Both the position numbers and the translations under genes were made by a program. DNA of 64,000 bases, from the NCBI RefSeq assembly GCF_003285545.1, contig NZ_QLNV01000004.1, positions 310,001 through 374,000 on the forward strand, given 5' to 3'. This DNA is from Sinomicrobium soli. Its GTDB lineage: Bacteria > Bacteroidota > Bacteroidia > Flavobacteriales > Flavobacteriaceae. Every line of letters starts with the position of its first letter. Position 1 is the first letter of the stretch. Below the pieces are notes generated by a model. The model was not told the DNA's origin and did not search any database. It worked only from the letters and a program-made list of their open reading frames with translations. Below, piece by piece: positions 1-8,619 of the stretch.

Positions 1-1
1 A

Positions 2-781
2 ATGATGAAAAAAATATTGACTGTTCTTATTGCCGTTTTCAGTATATCCTGTGTCCTGGGGCAAAGCAGTGTTAACGGGTATAAGTATGTTATAGTCCCT
101 AAAAAGTTTGATTTTTTGAAAAAGGAAAACCAGTACCAGGTCAATGCGCTGGTCAAATTCCTGTTTGAGAAATACGATTTTACCGCGGTATATGCCAATG
201 AACTGAATGCGGATATCGAGGAAAACAGCTGCCTGGCACTGAAAGCGGATGTCAGGGACGATTCCAATATGTTTACTACCAAGCTGAAGGTGGAGCTGAC
301 CAATTGCAGGGGAGAGGTGGTCTTTCTTTCGGAAGAAGGGAAAAGCAAGGAGAAAGATTACAAAAAAGCATACCACGATGCCCTGAGGAAAGCTTTTCTT
401 TCGGTGGAAGAGCTGGGTTACCGTTATGACCCTTCACAGGCCATAGTAGCTCCGCGCAGGTCTGTGGCGGCTGCACCGGCCGCTACAGCAACACCGGTGC
501 TCGCTGCCGAAAGCAAGGCCCCGGACAATACTCCTGTGCCTGTGGCAAGGCAGACCGGTACGGTATCCGGAGAAGTGCTGTATGCCCAGCCTGTAGAAAA
601 CGGGTATCAGCTCGTAGATCAGTCGCCCAAGGTTGTTTTTGTATTGCAGAATACGAGTGTGGATAATGTGTTTATCATTAAGGACAAGAATGGGATGCTC
701 ACCCTCAAGGATGGCAAATGGATGGCAGAGTACTATGAAAACGGGGAACGCGTGCTCCGGGAGCTGGAGATCAAGTTTTAG
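2..781 (+). CDS. Conserved hypothetical secreted protein
   Basis: The product is about 259 residues. Residues 1-21 form a signal peptide (basic MMKK start, hydrophobic core, cleavage near VLGQ), so it is exported to the periplasm or outer surface. The mature part has a mixed alpha/beta N-terminal region with a conserved-looking segment around EGKSKEKDYKKAYHDAL, then an Ala/Pro/Thr-rich linker (about residues 148-185), then a C-terminal domain of about 70 residues. I recognise the type as a family often seen in flavobacteria but know no function. ATG codons occur at 2 and 5; the second gives the more usual MKK start. The gene converges on the rhomboid gene, and only a weak stem lies between them. 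Confidence 0.75.
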   Translation: MMKKILTVLIAVFSISCVLGQSSVNGYKYVIVPKKFDFLKKENQYQVNALVKFLFEKYDFTAVYANELNADIEENSCLALKADVRDDSNMFTTKLKVELTNCRGEVVFLSEEGKSKEKDYKKAYHDALRKAFLSVEELGYRYDPSQAIVAPRRSVAAAPAATATPVLAAESKAPDNTPVPVARQTGTVSGEVLYAQPVENGYQLVDQSPKVVFVLQNTSVDNVFIIKDKNGMLTLKDGKWMAEYYENGERVLRELEIKF

Positions 782-817
782 ATACCGGTAACAGCGCTGC
801 AGGTATTGTGGTGTTAG

Positions 818-1516
818 CTATGATACGGGGTCTTCTTCATCCTCCTGTGAGGGAGGATTTTCCACAAAATTTCCCTCGTCGTCAAAATGCCTCAGGAAGG
901 GGTCGTTTTTCTCGTCGTAATCCTCTTTTTCCCATTCGTATTTATGGGGAACGGGCAAACTTCCTTTGATACATATCGCCAGGATCAGTCCGCTTAAAAA
1001 ACCGGACAAATGGCCTTCCCACGAAATCTCCTCATCAATGGGAAATACATACCACAGCATGCTGCCGTACACAAAGACGACAAGCAGCGAAAGTGCTACC
1101 AGTCTGTAGTGCCGTGTGAATATACCTTTAAAGAATATAAAGGCGAACAGCATATAGATGAGTCCGCTGGCTCCGATGTGATAGGCCGGTCTGCCTATGC
1201 CCCAGGTGAGTAGCCCGGAGAGCAGTGTGCCGTACAACAGGACTTTCAGGCTTTGTTGCCTGTAAAAATGGAGTAGCATGCTGCCCAGTATCAACAGGGG
1301 AAGGGAATTGTTATACAGGTGCTTTACGGACCCGTGAAGAAAGGGGCTGCATACAATGCCTGCCAGCCCCGGTAACTTCCGCGGGAGAATGCCATAACCG
1401 GTAAAGTCGTATGCGAATCTTATCTGTATCCAGTATATGGTCCATACCAGTACCACGAAGAGAAACGGGTAAAGTACCGTAGTCAGTGAGAAGCGAAAAT
1501 CCTTATGATCCTGCAT
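818..1516 (-). CDS. Rhomboid family intramembrane serine protease
   Basis: This 232-residue protein has six or so hydrophobic segments and should sit in the inner membrane, where rhomboids cut single-pass substrates inside the bilayer. The catalytic pair is visible: Ser117 in the GASG motif (115-118) and His169 in GHLSGFLSG. The oxyanion-side H66xxxN70 motif in HLYNN is also present. The C-terminal 40 residues are acidic and cytoplasmic or periplasmic tail-like. It is divergently transcribed from rarA with only about 60 bases between them. Substrate is unknown. Identification of the family is secure from the motifs. Confidence 0.9.
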   Translation of the reverse strand: MQDHKDFRFSLTTVLYPFLFVVLVWTIYWIQIRFAYDFTGYGILPRKLPGLAGIVCSPFLHGSVKHLYNNSLPLLILGSMLLHFYRQQSLKVLLYGTLLSGLLTWGIGRPAYHIGASGLIYMLFAFIFFKGIFTRHYRLVALSLLVVFVYGSMLWYVFPIDEEISWEGHLSGFLSGLILAICIKGSLPVPHKYEWEKEDYDEKNDPFLRHFDDEGNFVENPPSQEDEEDPVS

Positions 1517-1528
1517 TTTTCTTAATTA

Positions 1529-1555
1529 ATTATCGAATTGGCACATTATCGAATT
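1529..1555. repeat. Direct repeat of ATTATCGAATT in divergent promoter region
   Basis: The 11-base word ATTATCGAATT occurs at 1529-1539 and again at 1545-1555, a 16-base period, inside the short region between the rhomboid gene and rarA. The position between two divergent starts suits an operator or shared promoter element. No binding protein can be named. Confidence 0.35.
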
Positions 1556-1575
1556 AAATATAGTAATTTTACGGT

Positions 1576-2856
1576 ATGAACGAACCACTTGCAGAACGAA
1601 TACGCCCCAAGAGCCTTGAAGAGTATATCAGCCAGGCCCACCTTGTCGGGGAAACCGGATCGCTTACGCGGCAGATCAGGCGGGGACTGATTCCTTCCCT
1701 GATTTTATGGGGGCCGCCCGGTACCGGAAAAACGACATTGGCCAATATTATCGCTTGTGAAAGTGACAGGCCTTTTTATACCCTCAGCGCTATCAACAGT
1801 GGTGTCAAGGATGTGCGTGAGGTCATTGAAAAGGCCAAACAGGGAGGCGGACTTTTTACAGCTAAAAACCCCATACTTTTTATAGATGAGATACACCGGT
1901 TCAGCAAATCGCAGCAGGATTCGTTGCTCGGGGCCGTGGAAAAAGGATGGGTGACCCTGATAGGGGCCACTACCGAGAACCCCAGTTTCGAGGTCATTCC
2001 CGCCTTGCTTTCGAGGTGCCAAGTCTATGTGCTGAATGCTTTCGACAAGAAGGATATGGAGGCCCTGTTACAGCGGGCGATGGAGAAGGATACGGTACTT
2101 TCCGGGATAAAGATCGACCTCAGGGAAACCGAAGCCCTTTTGAGGCTTTCCGGAGGAGACGGCCGTAAGCTTTTGAATATTTTTGAACTGGTAATCAATT
2201 CCGAAGGTACCGGCGAGGTAACGATCACCAATGACATGGTGCTGGAAAAGGTACAGAAAAATACGGTGCGGTATGACAAGACCGGCGAACAGCATTACGA
2301 TATCATTTCGGCTTTTATCAAATCGATAAGGGGGAGTGACCCCAACGGGGCGGTGTATTGGCTGGCACGAATGATAGAAGGCGGAGAAGATGTGAAATTC
2401 ATAGCCAGGCGAATGATCATTTCGGCTTCCGAGGATATAGGGATTGCCAATCCGACAGCCCTGGTTATAGCCAATAATACGTTCCAGGCCGTGACTACCG
2501 TAGGATACCCGGAGGCCAGGATCATACTGAGCCAGTGTGCGCTACACCTGGCTACATCGCCCAAAAGCAATACGTCGTATATGGCGATCAACCGGGCGCA
2601 GGAAGCGGTTAGGCAGACCGGCGATCTTTCCGTGCCCCTGCATTTGAGAAACGCACCTACCAAGCTCATGAAAGAACTGGGGTACGGTGAGGGTTATAAA
2701 TATGCCCATGACTATGCTGGAAATTTTGTAAACCAGGAATTTCTGCCGGACGAATTGAAGGGCACCTCCTTTTATGTGCCGGCCGGAAACTCCAGGGAGG
2801 AGCAGATACGCAGTTTTATCCAGAAACGCTGGGGCGACAAATACAAGGGGTCGTGA
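1576..2856 (+). CDS. rarA: Replication-associated recombination protein A (RarA/MgsA), AAA+ ATPase
   Basis: The 426-residue product is a full-length RarA, an AAA+ ATPase of the clamp-loader clade that acts at stalled replication forks. Walker A is GPPGTGKT (46-53) and Walker B is LFIDE (101-105), followed by a sensor-type segment GATTENPSF. The C-terminal half (about 250-426) matches the RarA tetramerisation region, with the typical NAPTKLMKELGYG stretch. The start chosen is the first ATG, giving MNEPLAERIRP as in relatives. A sequence like TAATTTTA lies just before the start (1564-1571), so any leader would be extremely short. Confidence 0.95.
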   Translation: MNEPLAERIRPKSLEEYISQAHLVGETGSLTRQIRRGLIPSLILWGPPGTGKTTLANIIACESDRPFYTLSAINSGVKDVREVIEKAKQGGGLFTAKNPILFIDEIHRFSKSQQDSLLGAVEKGWVTLIGATTENPSFEVIPALLSRCQVYVLNAFDKKDMEALLQRAMEKDTVLSGIKIDLRETEALLRLSGGDGRKLLNIFELVINSEGTGEVTITNDMVLEKVQKNTVRYDKTGEQHYDIISAFIKSIRGSDPNGAVYWLARMIEGGEDVKFIARRMIISASEDIGIANPTALVIANNTFQAVTTVGYPEARIILSQCALHLATSPKSNTSYMAINRAQEAVRQTGDLSVPLHLRNAPTKLMKELGYGEGYKYAHDYAGNFVNQEFLPDELKGTSFYVPAGNSREEQIRSFIQKRWGDKYKGS

Positions 2857-2857
2857 A

Positions 2858-2943
2858 AAGAAAAACCCATCCTTAAAAGGGATCAAGGATGGGAAAAAAT
2901 TGCTATGAAAAAGAAAAAAATTAACACTAAGGTTTCTTAGCGG
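2858..2943 (-). ncRNA. Candidate small RNA downstream of rarA, with own promoter and terminator
   Basis: Read on the minus strand there is a TATATTTG element (2949-2956) that fits the Bacteroidetes -7 consensus. It is followed about 6 bases later by a short stem (CTAAG/CTTAG, 2927-2940), an A/T-rich linker, and a perfect 9-base inverted repeat (2866-2874 with 2885-2893) ending in a T-rich tract (TTTTTCTTTT). This is the layout of an 85-base independent transcript with an intrinsic terminator. No clear -33 TTG is seen. The terminator cannot belong to dnaJ, which has its own terminator at 3042-3072. Inference only; no known RNA family is claimed. Confidence 0.45.
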
Positions 2944-2948
2944 ATTTT

Positions 2949-2956
2949 CAAATATA
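2949..2956 (-). promoter_or_regulatory. -7 element TATATTTG for candidate small RNA
   Basis: Exact match to TAnnTTTG on the minus strand. A T-rich stretch lies upstream on that strand and no -33 TTG occurs at the usual distance. Confidence 0.4.
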
Positions 2957-3041
2957 GTATTTTTTTTATGATATTTTTAATGAATATATAAAAAAATAAT
3001 CAAAATTTCCGGTATGGTATATATCAGGTTTTCCGGATACT

Positions 3042-3072
3042 AAAAAACGCAGGATTTCACCCTGCGTTTTTT
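3042..3072. terminator. Bidirectional intrinsic terminator after dnaJ
   Basis: A perfect inverted repeat, CGCAGG with CCTGCG, is flanked by six A on one side and six T on the other. It sits 31 bases after the dnaJ stop on the minus strand and would also stop transcription coming from rarA. Confidence 0.85.
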
Positions 3073-3102
3073 ATGTATCGTGATTAAAGATTTTACAGGC
3101 AG

Positions 3103-4218
3103 TCAGGAGAACATGTCCTTTACCTTTTCGAAGAAAGATTTGTCGCTTTTTTCCGGTTTGGGAGTGAAGTGTTCATCCTGGAGCATCTGTTCGAAAAATT
3201 CCTTTTGTTCCCTGTTAAGGGTTTTCGGGGTCCACACGTTTACATGTACCAGGAGGTCACCGCTTCCGTACCCGTTAATACTTGGGATTCCTTTGCCCCT
3301 GAGCCTCAGTATCTTTCCGGACTGTATACCCGCTTCCAGCTTGATCCTGACCTTGCCCGTCACGGCATCGATCTCTTTTGAGGTGCCGAGTACGGCTTCG
3401 GGGACACTGATGTACAGATCGTAATGGAGGTTGTCTCCTTCCCTTTTAAGGGTAGCGTGTTCTGTTTCGCTGATCACGACCAGCAGGTCTCCTGAAATGC
3501 CGTTACCCGGAGCTTCATTCCCTTTCCCGGTTACCTTGAGCTGCATGCCATCTGCAACCCCTGCGGGTATTTTAATAGAAACGGTCTCTTCAGATATTTT
3601 CAGTCCCTGGGCATCGGCGTCAGCCGGTTTTTTATCTATGATCTGTCCGCTGCCCCCACAGGCATTACAGGGCGCAGAGGTCTGCATTCGTCCGAGGATG
3701 GTGTTGGTAACCCTTGTGACCTGCCCGGTGCCGTGACAGGTGGGGCAGGTTTTATAAGATACTCCCGGAGCCTGTACCTTACGGCGTACCTTTACTTTTT
3801 TCTCCACTCCATGAGCTATTTCCTCCAGGGTCAGTTTTACATGAATGCGGAGATTACTTCCCTTTACACGTCTCTGGCCGCCGAAACCACCACTGAACCC
3901 TCCGAAACCGCCACCGAATGCACCGCCGAAGATATCACCGAACTGGCTGAATATATCATCCATATTCATGCCGCCGCTGCCGAACCCGCCATTGCCTTCA
4001 AAAGCGGCATGCCCGTAACGGTCATAACGCGCCTTTTTGTCCGGATCGCTCAGTACCTCATATGCTTCAGCCGATTTTTTAAACATTTCCTCGGCATGAC
4101 TGTCACCGGGGTTTTTGTCGGGGTGATACTGTATGGCCTTTTTCCGGTAAGCTTTCTTGATCTCTGCTGCCGAAGCACTCTTCTCGATTTCCAGTATTTC
4201 GTAATAATCCTCTTTCAT
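3103..4218 (-). CDS. dnaJ: Chaperone protein DnaJ (Hsp40), two-motif zinc region
   Basis: The 371-residue product is the DnaK co-chaperone. The J domain (1-70) has HPD at 32-34. A Gly/Phe-rich linker follows (about 73-113), then the zinc region and the two beta-barrel substrate domains, with the C-terminal dimerisation tail. Only two CxxCxGxG motifs are present (CPTCHGTG and CNACGGSG), instead of the canonical four. The segment between the missing pair is replaced by [15 protein letters not shown] believe this shortened form is normal in flavobacteria rather than a deletion here. It lies 45 bases after grpE on the same strand, forming a heat-shock operon. Confidence 0.95.
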   Translation of the reverse strand: MKEDYYEILEIEKSASAAEIKKAYRKKAIQYHPDKNPGDSHAEEMFKKSAEAYEVLSDPDKKARYDRYGHAAFEGNGGFGSGGMNMDDIFSQFGDIFGGAFGGGFGGFSGGFGGQRRVKGSNLRIHVKLTLEEIAHGVEKKVKVRRKVQAPGVSYKTCPTCHGTGQVTRVTNTILGRMQTSAPCNACGGSGQIIDKKPADADAQGLKISEETVSIKIPAGVADGMQLKVTGKGNEAPGNGISGDLLVVISETEHATLKREGDNLHYDLYISVPEAVLGTSKEIDAVTGKVRIKLEAGIQSGKILRLRGKGIPSINGYGSGDLLVHVNVWTPKTLNREQKEFFEQMLQDEHFTPKPEKSDKSFFEKVKDMFS

Positions 4219-4263
4219 CTGATTGTTTTTTTGAGCCGGAGTCTCTCCGGGATACCGGGCCTC

Positions 4264-4824
4264 TTAGTTTCCTACAACTACCTTGGGGTACCTTATAATC
4301 TTTTCCCCGAGCCTGTATCCTTTTTCTATAACATCAATAATCTTGCCTTTCATGTCTTCTGACGGAGCGGGGATCTGGGTAATGGCTTCGTGGAGTTCGG
4401 CGTCAAAAGCATCTCCCTGGTTGACTTCAATTTCCGTCAGCCCCTTACTTTTCAGGGTTTCTCGGAACTTATTACTGATCAGATCAACACCTTTCAGCAA
4501 CTCATCGACAATATCGGGGTTCCCGTCTGCCGATTTCCTGATCTCTGCAATGGCCCTGTCAAAATCGTCCAGTACCGGAAGCATGGCAGACACGACATCC
4601 TGTCCTGCTGTCTTAAAGAGTTCGATACGCTCTTTGGCAGTGCGTTTTTTATAGTTTTCAAATTCGGCAAAGAGACGGAGGAACTTGTCTTTTTCCTTGC
4701 CGAGCTCTTCCCTGAGTTCCTCTTCTGCAGAGACTTCCTGTTCCCGGGCAACCTGTCCTTCTGCCGCGATATCTTTATTGTCTTCTATTTCGTTGTTATC
4801 CTTTTTAGCCATGGGTTCTGTCAT
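4264..4824 (-). CDS. grpE: Nucleotide exchange factor GrpE
   Basis: The product (186 residues) is the DnaK nucleotide exchange factor. The N-terminal 50 residues are charged and disordered, then a long coiled coil (about 40-125) with the family segment FAEFENYKKRT leads into the beta domain ending GYRLGEKIIRYPKVVVGN, which is the classic GrpE C-terminal signature. It is the first gene of grpE-dnaJ. The upstream minus-strand sequence holds TATGGTTG (4835-4842), one mismatch from the -7 consensus. If that is the promoter, the second in-frame ATG (4812, giving MAKKDNN) would be the better start. Confidence 0.95.
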   Translation of the reverse strand: MTEPMAKKDNNEIEDNKDIAAEGQVAREQEVSAEEELREELGKEKDKFLRLFAEFENYKKRTAKERIELFKTAGQDVVSAMLPVLDDFDRAIAEIRKSADGNPDIVDELLKGVDLISNKFRETLKSKGLTEIEVNQGDAFDAELHEAITQIPAPSEDMKGKIIDVIEKGYRLGEKIIRYPKVVVGN

Positions 4825-4970
4825 TTATACTGCCCAACCATATAGCAAAAGTGTTGCCAAACCCCAAAAGATGAGTTTTCGGCATGCCTGATGCCCGGCA
4901 CCTGCCCCGTCTATGTCAAAATGTCACCGGTTTCCGGAGGATTGCGGCGGAGAATTGTATTATAATATCC

Positions 4971-4978
4971 TAACTTTG
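4971..4978 (+). promoter_or_regulatory. -7 element TAACTTTG upstream of DUF1684 lipoprotein
   Basis: Exact TAnnTTTG match about 65 bases before the lipoprotein start. TTG trinucleotides occur upstream, but at 13 and 26 bases rather than the preferred 19-21. Confidence 0.45.
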
Positions 4979-5043
4979 TGTTTTATCCGGTCATATGGAT
5001 ATTGTATGGTGGGAAGTACATCGTTTATCTCAAATTTATTCAC

Positions 5044-5694
5044 ATGAAAAAGCAATATCTGATTATGGTGTTTCTCCTTGTCCTTGCCGGTTGTAAGGGA
5101 GACAGGAGATATCACGATATCGGGACCACTGCCACACAAGATTCTACTGACGTACTGTGGGACATAGCGCAATTTCAGAAAACGCTGAACGGGGAATTCC
5201 GCGATCCGGGGCATTCCCCGTTAAAGGAACGGGACCGCAAGGATTTCCGGGGGCTGGATTTCTTTCCCGCAGATACGCTGTTACGGGTCGTGGCAAGGCT
5301 GGAACGAACCCCGGGAGCCTCTCCTTTTGCCATGGCGACCACGACCAGCCGGTCCGTGACCGGAGTGCGTTACGGAATACTTCATTTTACCATAGAAGGG
5401 GAGGAGTACCGGCTGAATGTGTATCAGAACCCTGAAGTCACTTCCCGCCCGGGATATGCCGATTATCTCTTTCTGCCGTTTGCCGATGCTACCAACGGGG
5501 AGGAAACCTATGGGGGCGGCCGGTATATCGACCTGAGAATTCCTGAGGGGAACGAGATCGTGCTGGATTTTAACAAGGCATACAATCCTTATTGCGCCTA
5601 TAATCCGTCGTATTCATGCCCGGTGGTGCCCGATGAAAATACCCTGGCTGTTCCCATAAGGGCCGGGGTAAAGGCTTTCAGCCCCGGTAAGTAA
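5044..5694 (+). CDS. DUF1684 family lipoprotein
   Basis: With the ATG at 5044 the product is 216 residues. It begins with MKKQYLIMVF, a hydrophobic core, and a lipobox LAGC with the modified Cys17, so it should be a lipoprotein. A GTG further upstream is open but would bury the signal peptide, so I rejected it. The body matches DUF1684: an early PGHSPLKERDRKDFRGLDFFP-type segment and a C-terminal NPYCAYNPSYSCP cluster followed by VPIRAGVKAF. The family function is not established. The gene stands alone between grpE (divergent) and the porin gene (convergent). Confidence 0.88.
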   Translation: MKKQYLIMVFLLVLAGCKGDRRYHDIGTTATQDSTDVLWDIAQFQKTLNGEFRDPGHSPLKERDRKDFRGLDFFPADTLLRVVARLERTPGASPFAMATTTSRSVTGVRYGILHFTIEGEEYRLNVYQNPEVTSRPGYADYLFLPFADATNGEETYGGGRYIDLRIPEGNEIVLDFNKAYNPYCAYNPSYSCPVVPDENTLAVPIRAGVKAFSPGK

Positions 5695-5701
5695 TTGCCG
5701 G

Positions 5702-5740
5702 AATAAAAAGGTCCGGCCTTCCTGTGGGAAGATCCGGACC
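5702..5740 (-). terminator. Intrinsic terminator of the porin gene
   Basis: A 13-base arm pair (5710-5722 with 5727-5740, one mismatch, starting GGTCCGG and ending TCCGGACC) is followed on the minus strand by TTTTTATTC. It ends the glnB-amt-porin transcription unit and may also slow read-through from the lipoprotein gene. Confidence 0.75.
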
Positions 5741-5785
5741 CGAAACATACATGGTATGAAATATAGCTTCTGACTGTGTGGTCTT

Positions 5786-6853
5786 TCAGAACTTGTAGAT
5801 GGCAGCCATAACAAAAGACCCGAGACTGCCTTCCGAAGGAATTCCGGCATTGAAACCGTCCTTGTCAAAGAATACGTCTTCCGATACCGAATCCAGGCGC
5901 AGTTCCGGTTTGAGGATCAGATCGCCTACGGTATAGCTCCCGGTAAGGGTAAAGTCCCAGGTATCGATATCAGCTCCGTATACGGGGCCACCGTCTTCAA
6001 GTTCCTTGAAGTATTCTGCGCGTAATCCCAGTGCAAAACTTTCGGAAGTCTTGATTTGCGGGTACAGGGCTACCCCGTAGAACCCGCCGGCATCCTTGGT
6101 CTCGTTGTAGGTAGCGTTGAGCCCGAGATAAAAAGCATCGGTAAGGTCGTATCCCGTGGTAAGATCTATCTGGAACGTGGGGTTTTCACTGATGGATGTG
6201 CCGTCGTATTGCTTTCCGTAAATGGCGTTGAGCCATGTACCCCCGTTTTCGGTCTCATAACCGAGCTGGGCGCCAAAGGTATATACCCCGGCAGGATTGT
6301 ACTCGGTATAATCGGTCGGGTTCATCACGGCAAGCATCGCCGACCAGTTGTCGGAAAGACTGAAGTCGGCTTTCAGGCCGGTATGGGAAAAAGGACCGTA
6401 GGAGAACATATAGGAAGTAGAGTAGTTGAAATTCCCTACGGGAGAGATCACCTCATATCCCAGGAAGGTATTGAAATTCCCGAAGGTCAGTGTTACCGCA
6501 TCGCTTACGGTCCAGTACACGTATAGCTGGTTTACGATATTGGACGATCCTGTAGACAGGAATACCGCATCGGTTCCGCGGGGACCGAAAACGAGGTCTG
6601 CCACGAATCCCACTTTGTCGCTCTCATAGGAGGCTACGACGTTGGCCATTCCGAGAGCGAACCCCGGACTGTTGGCAAAGGAAGAGGCAGGGGCCTGCTT
6701 CTGTTCGTCGGAAAAATTGTAACGGTAATATCCGTCAACACTTCCGCTGATCTGTAATTTTTTTTCTTCCTGTGCCATTACAGTTAAATTTACGAGAGCA
6801 AACATGGCTAAAAGTGCTTTTTTTGCGAACTTTGTAGAAGTGATCAGTTTCAT
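5786..6853 (-). CDS. Outer membrane beta-barrel porin (OmpL/BBP2-like)
   Basis: The product has 355 residues with a signal peptide (residues 1-27, ending MAQ). The mature chain is rich in alternating aromatic/small residues and Gly/Asn turns, ends in YKF as outer membrane barrels do, and looks like the putative beta-barrel porin-2 family (repeated strands such as GVYTFGAQLGYETENGG). It follows the ammonium transporter with 138 bases between them. The location suggests a role in moving nitrogen compounds across the outer membrane; this is inference from the neighbourhood. Confidence 0.82.
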   Translation of the reverse strand: MKLITSTKFAKKALLAMFALVNLTVMAQEEKKLQISGSVDGYYRYNFSDEQKQAPASSFANSPGFALGMANVVASYESDKVGFVADLVFGPRGTDAVFLSTGSSNIVNQLYVYWTVSDAVTLTFGNFNTFLGYEVISPVGNFNYSTSYMFSYGPFSHTGLKADFSLSDNWSAMLAVMNPTDYTEYNPAGVYTFGAQLGYETENGGTWLNAIYGKQYDGTSISENPTFQIDLTTGYDLTDAFYLGLNATYNETKDAGGFYGVALYPQIKTSESFALGLRAEYFKELEDGGPVYGADIDTWDFTLTGSYTVGDLILKPELRLDSVSEDVFFDKDGFNAGIPSEGSLGSFVMAAIYKF

Positions 6854-6939
6854 AAATAAAAGGATTAGTCGTTTTAATAATTATTACGTTCGTTATGTAT
6901 GTTGAAATGCCGGAAATCCCTTGTGAGGCTGAGTTTAAT

Positions 6940-6965
6940 GCGGAGCGTTCTGCCAAACGCTCCGC
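6940..6965. other. Stem-loop between amt and porin gene
   Basis: Perfect 10-base arms (GCGGAGCGTT with AACGCTCCGC) around a 6-base loop. There is no T tract on the minus strand after it, so it is probably a weak terminator or an mRNA-processing/stability hairpin that lowers porin expression relative to amt. Confidence 0.5.
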
Positions 6966-6991
6966 TTCCTTATGAAGGACTTCCGTGTGAA

Positions 6992-8233
6992 TTAGTGTTG
7001 ATTCATACGGAAATCGGCATAGGCCTCCATGCCCCCGTGCTCGTGAAGGTCGAGTCCTTCGATCTCCTCATCCCTGCTGACGCGAAGCCCCATGGTCTTT
7101 TTGACAATAAAGAGTATGATGAATGCCGAGACGACGCAAAAGGCACCTACGATACCTACTCCTGCCAGTTGTATCAGGAACTGGTCGAATCCTGCCATGG
7201 ACCCGAACAGGCCGACGGCCAGGGTTCCCCAGATACCGCATATAAGGTGTACGGCAACAGCTCCTACGGGATCGTCCAGTTTCAGGTGGTCTACAAGGGA
7301 AACCCCGAGCACTATGACCACCCCGGCAATAAGCCCTATGATAATGGCATCGGTAGGTGTCATCAGGTCGGCTCCTGCGGTGATACCTACCAGTCCTCCG
7401 AGGATACCGTTGAGGAACATGGTAAGGTCGTAATTCTTATACCTGATCTTAGAGAAGACGAAGGCTGAGATCCCTCCTGCGGCAGCGGCCAGGCAGGTGG
7501 TGACCAGTGTGAGTGAAGTTGTGGCCGGGTCTGCCGATAAAACGGACCCCCCGTTAAACCCGAACCATCCCAGCCACAGGATCAGTACTCCGGCAGTGGC
7601 CATGGGTATATTGTGCCCGGGAATGGCGTTGATTTTTCCGTCCTTGTATTTTCCGATCCGGGGCCCGAGCAGGTATACCGCAACAACGGCTGCCCACCCT
7701 CCTACGGAATGAACTATGGTAGACCCGGCAAAATCATAGAATCCCCATTCGTCGAGGAATCCTCCGCCCCATTTCCAGGAACCGGCTATCGGGTATATAA
7801 GGCCCACATAGATTACCGTAAAAACCATAAAACTGGTGAGTTTTACACGCTCGGCAACAGCACCGGATACAATGGTAGCTGCCGTAGCGGCAAACATGCC
7901 CTGGAACAGGAAATCGGTCCAGTAGGTATAGCCGCCATCTGCATATGCAGTGGTCAGTCCGTCCTCAGGCAGCGAAAGGCCGAAGAGATCTATAAAATAG
8001 TCCGGAAGTATGCCGGCGATAAAACTTCCCGGATACATCAGGTTGAAACCCAGCAGGCAGTACAGCAGTAAGCCTATACAGATTATAAAAACGTTTTTGA
8101 AAAGGATATTAATGGTGTTTTTCTGTCTCGTAAGTCCTATTTCCAGAAAGGAAAATCCCAGGTGCATAAAAAATACCAGCCCGGTACATACCATCATCCA
8201 TATATTATTGGCTGTGAATAAAGTGTCTTCCAT
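6992..8233 (-). CDS. amt: Ammonium transporter (Amt family)
   Basis: This 413-residue inner-membrane protein has about eleven hydrophobic segments. Both pore histidines can be placed, one in AGSTIVHSVGG and one in AVAVHLICGIWG, and the family signature around FNGGSVLSAD is present. It conducts ammonium into the cell. No extra N-terminal signal peptide is obvious. It lies 47 bases after the PII gene, the usual glnK-amtB pairing in which PII plugs the channel when nitrogen is plentiful. Confidence 0.95.
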   Translation of the reverse strand: MEDTLFTANNIWMMVCTGLVFFMHLGFSFLEIGLTRQKNTINILFKNVFIICIGLLLYCLLGFNLMYPGSFIAGILPDYFIDLFGLSLPEDGLTTAYADGGYTYWTDFLFQGMFAATAATIVSGAVAERVKLTSFMVFTVIYVGLIYPIAGSWKWGGGFLDEWGFYDFAGSTIVHSVGGWAAVVAVYLLGPRIGKYKDGKINAIPGHNIPMATAGVLILWLGWFGFNGGSVLSADPATTSLTLVTTCLAAAAGGISAFVFSKIRYKNYDLTMFLNGILGGLVGITAGADLMTPTDAIIIGLIAGVVIVLGVSLVDHLKLDDPVGAVAVHLICGIWGTLAVGLFGSMAGFDQFLIQLAGVGIVGAFCVVSAFIILFIVKKTMGLRVSRDEEIEGLDLHEHGGMEAYADFRMNQH

Positions 8234-8280
8234 AATAATAGTCGCTTTAAATTGTTACGTTGTCGGTTAGTTTCTTTTCC

Positions 8281-8619
8281 TTAGTTGAGCGATGTTTCTC
8301 CGTTTTCGCGCGTTCTGATACGATAAGCCTCTTCTACCGGCGACACGAAAATCTTCCCGTCGCCTACAGTACCGGTGGCTGCGGCATCGAGAATGGCCTC
8401 AACCGCTTTTTCCGCAAAGGAGTCCGATACTATTATGGACAGGTAACGGCGCTGAATATCGGCAGTACTATAGGTAACCCCGCGATATACATGCCCCTGT
8501 TGTTCATTACCCAGCCCGGTGACGTCCCAGTAGCTGAAAAAATTAACGCCAACCTGATGAAGTGCTTCCTTTACATCATCAAACTTTGACTTTCTGATAA
8601 TTGCTTCTATTTTTTTCAT
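8281..8619 (-). CDS. glnB: PII-type nitrogen regulatory protein (GlnB/GlnK)
   Basis: The 112-residue product is a PII trimer subunit sensing ATP/ADP and 2-oxoglutarate. The N-terminus MKKIEAIIRKSKFDDVKEAL and the C-terminal signature TGTVGDGKIFV are characteristic. The T-loop (about 37-55) differs from the enterobacterial sequence (GNEQQGHVYRGVTYSTAD) but keeps a tyrosine at 50, aligned with the uridylylated Tyr51. Linkage to amt argues for a GlnK-like role in channel gating. Whether it is modified cannot be told from sequence. Confidence 0.93.
   Translation of the reverse strand: MKKIEAIIRKSKFDDVKEALHQVGVNFFSYWDVTGLGNEQQGHVYRGVTYSTADIQRRYLSIIVSDSFAEKAVEAILDAAATGTVGDGKIFVSPVEEAYRIRTRENGETSLN

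Noticed and set aside
2905-2940. 11-codon plus-strand frame rich in Lys after rarA
   Set aside because: It is very short and coincides with the proposed minus-strand small RNA. Kept as the alternative reading of that locus, not as a gene.
6940-6965. Terminator separating amt from the porin gene
   Set aside because: The stem is good but no T tract follows on the transcribed strand, so it is listed as a stem-loop only.
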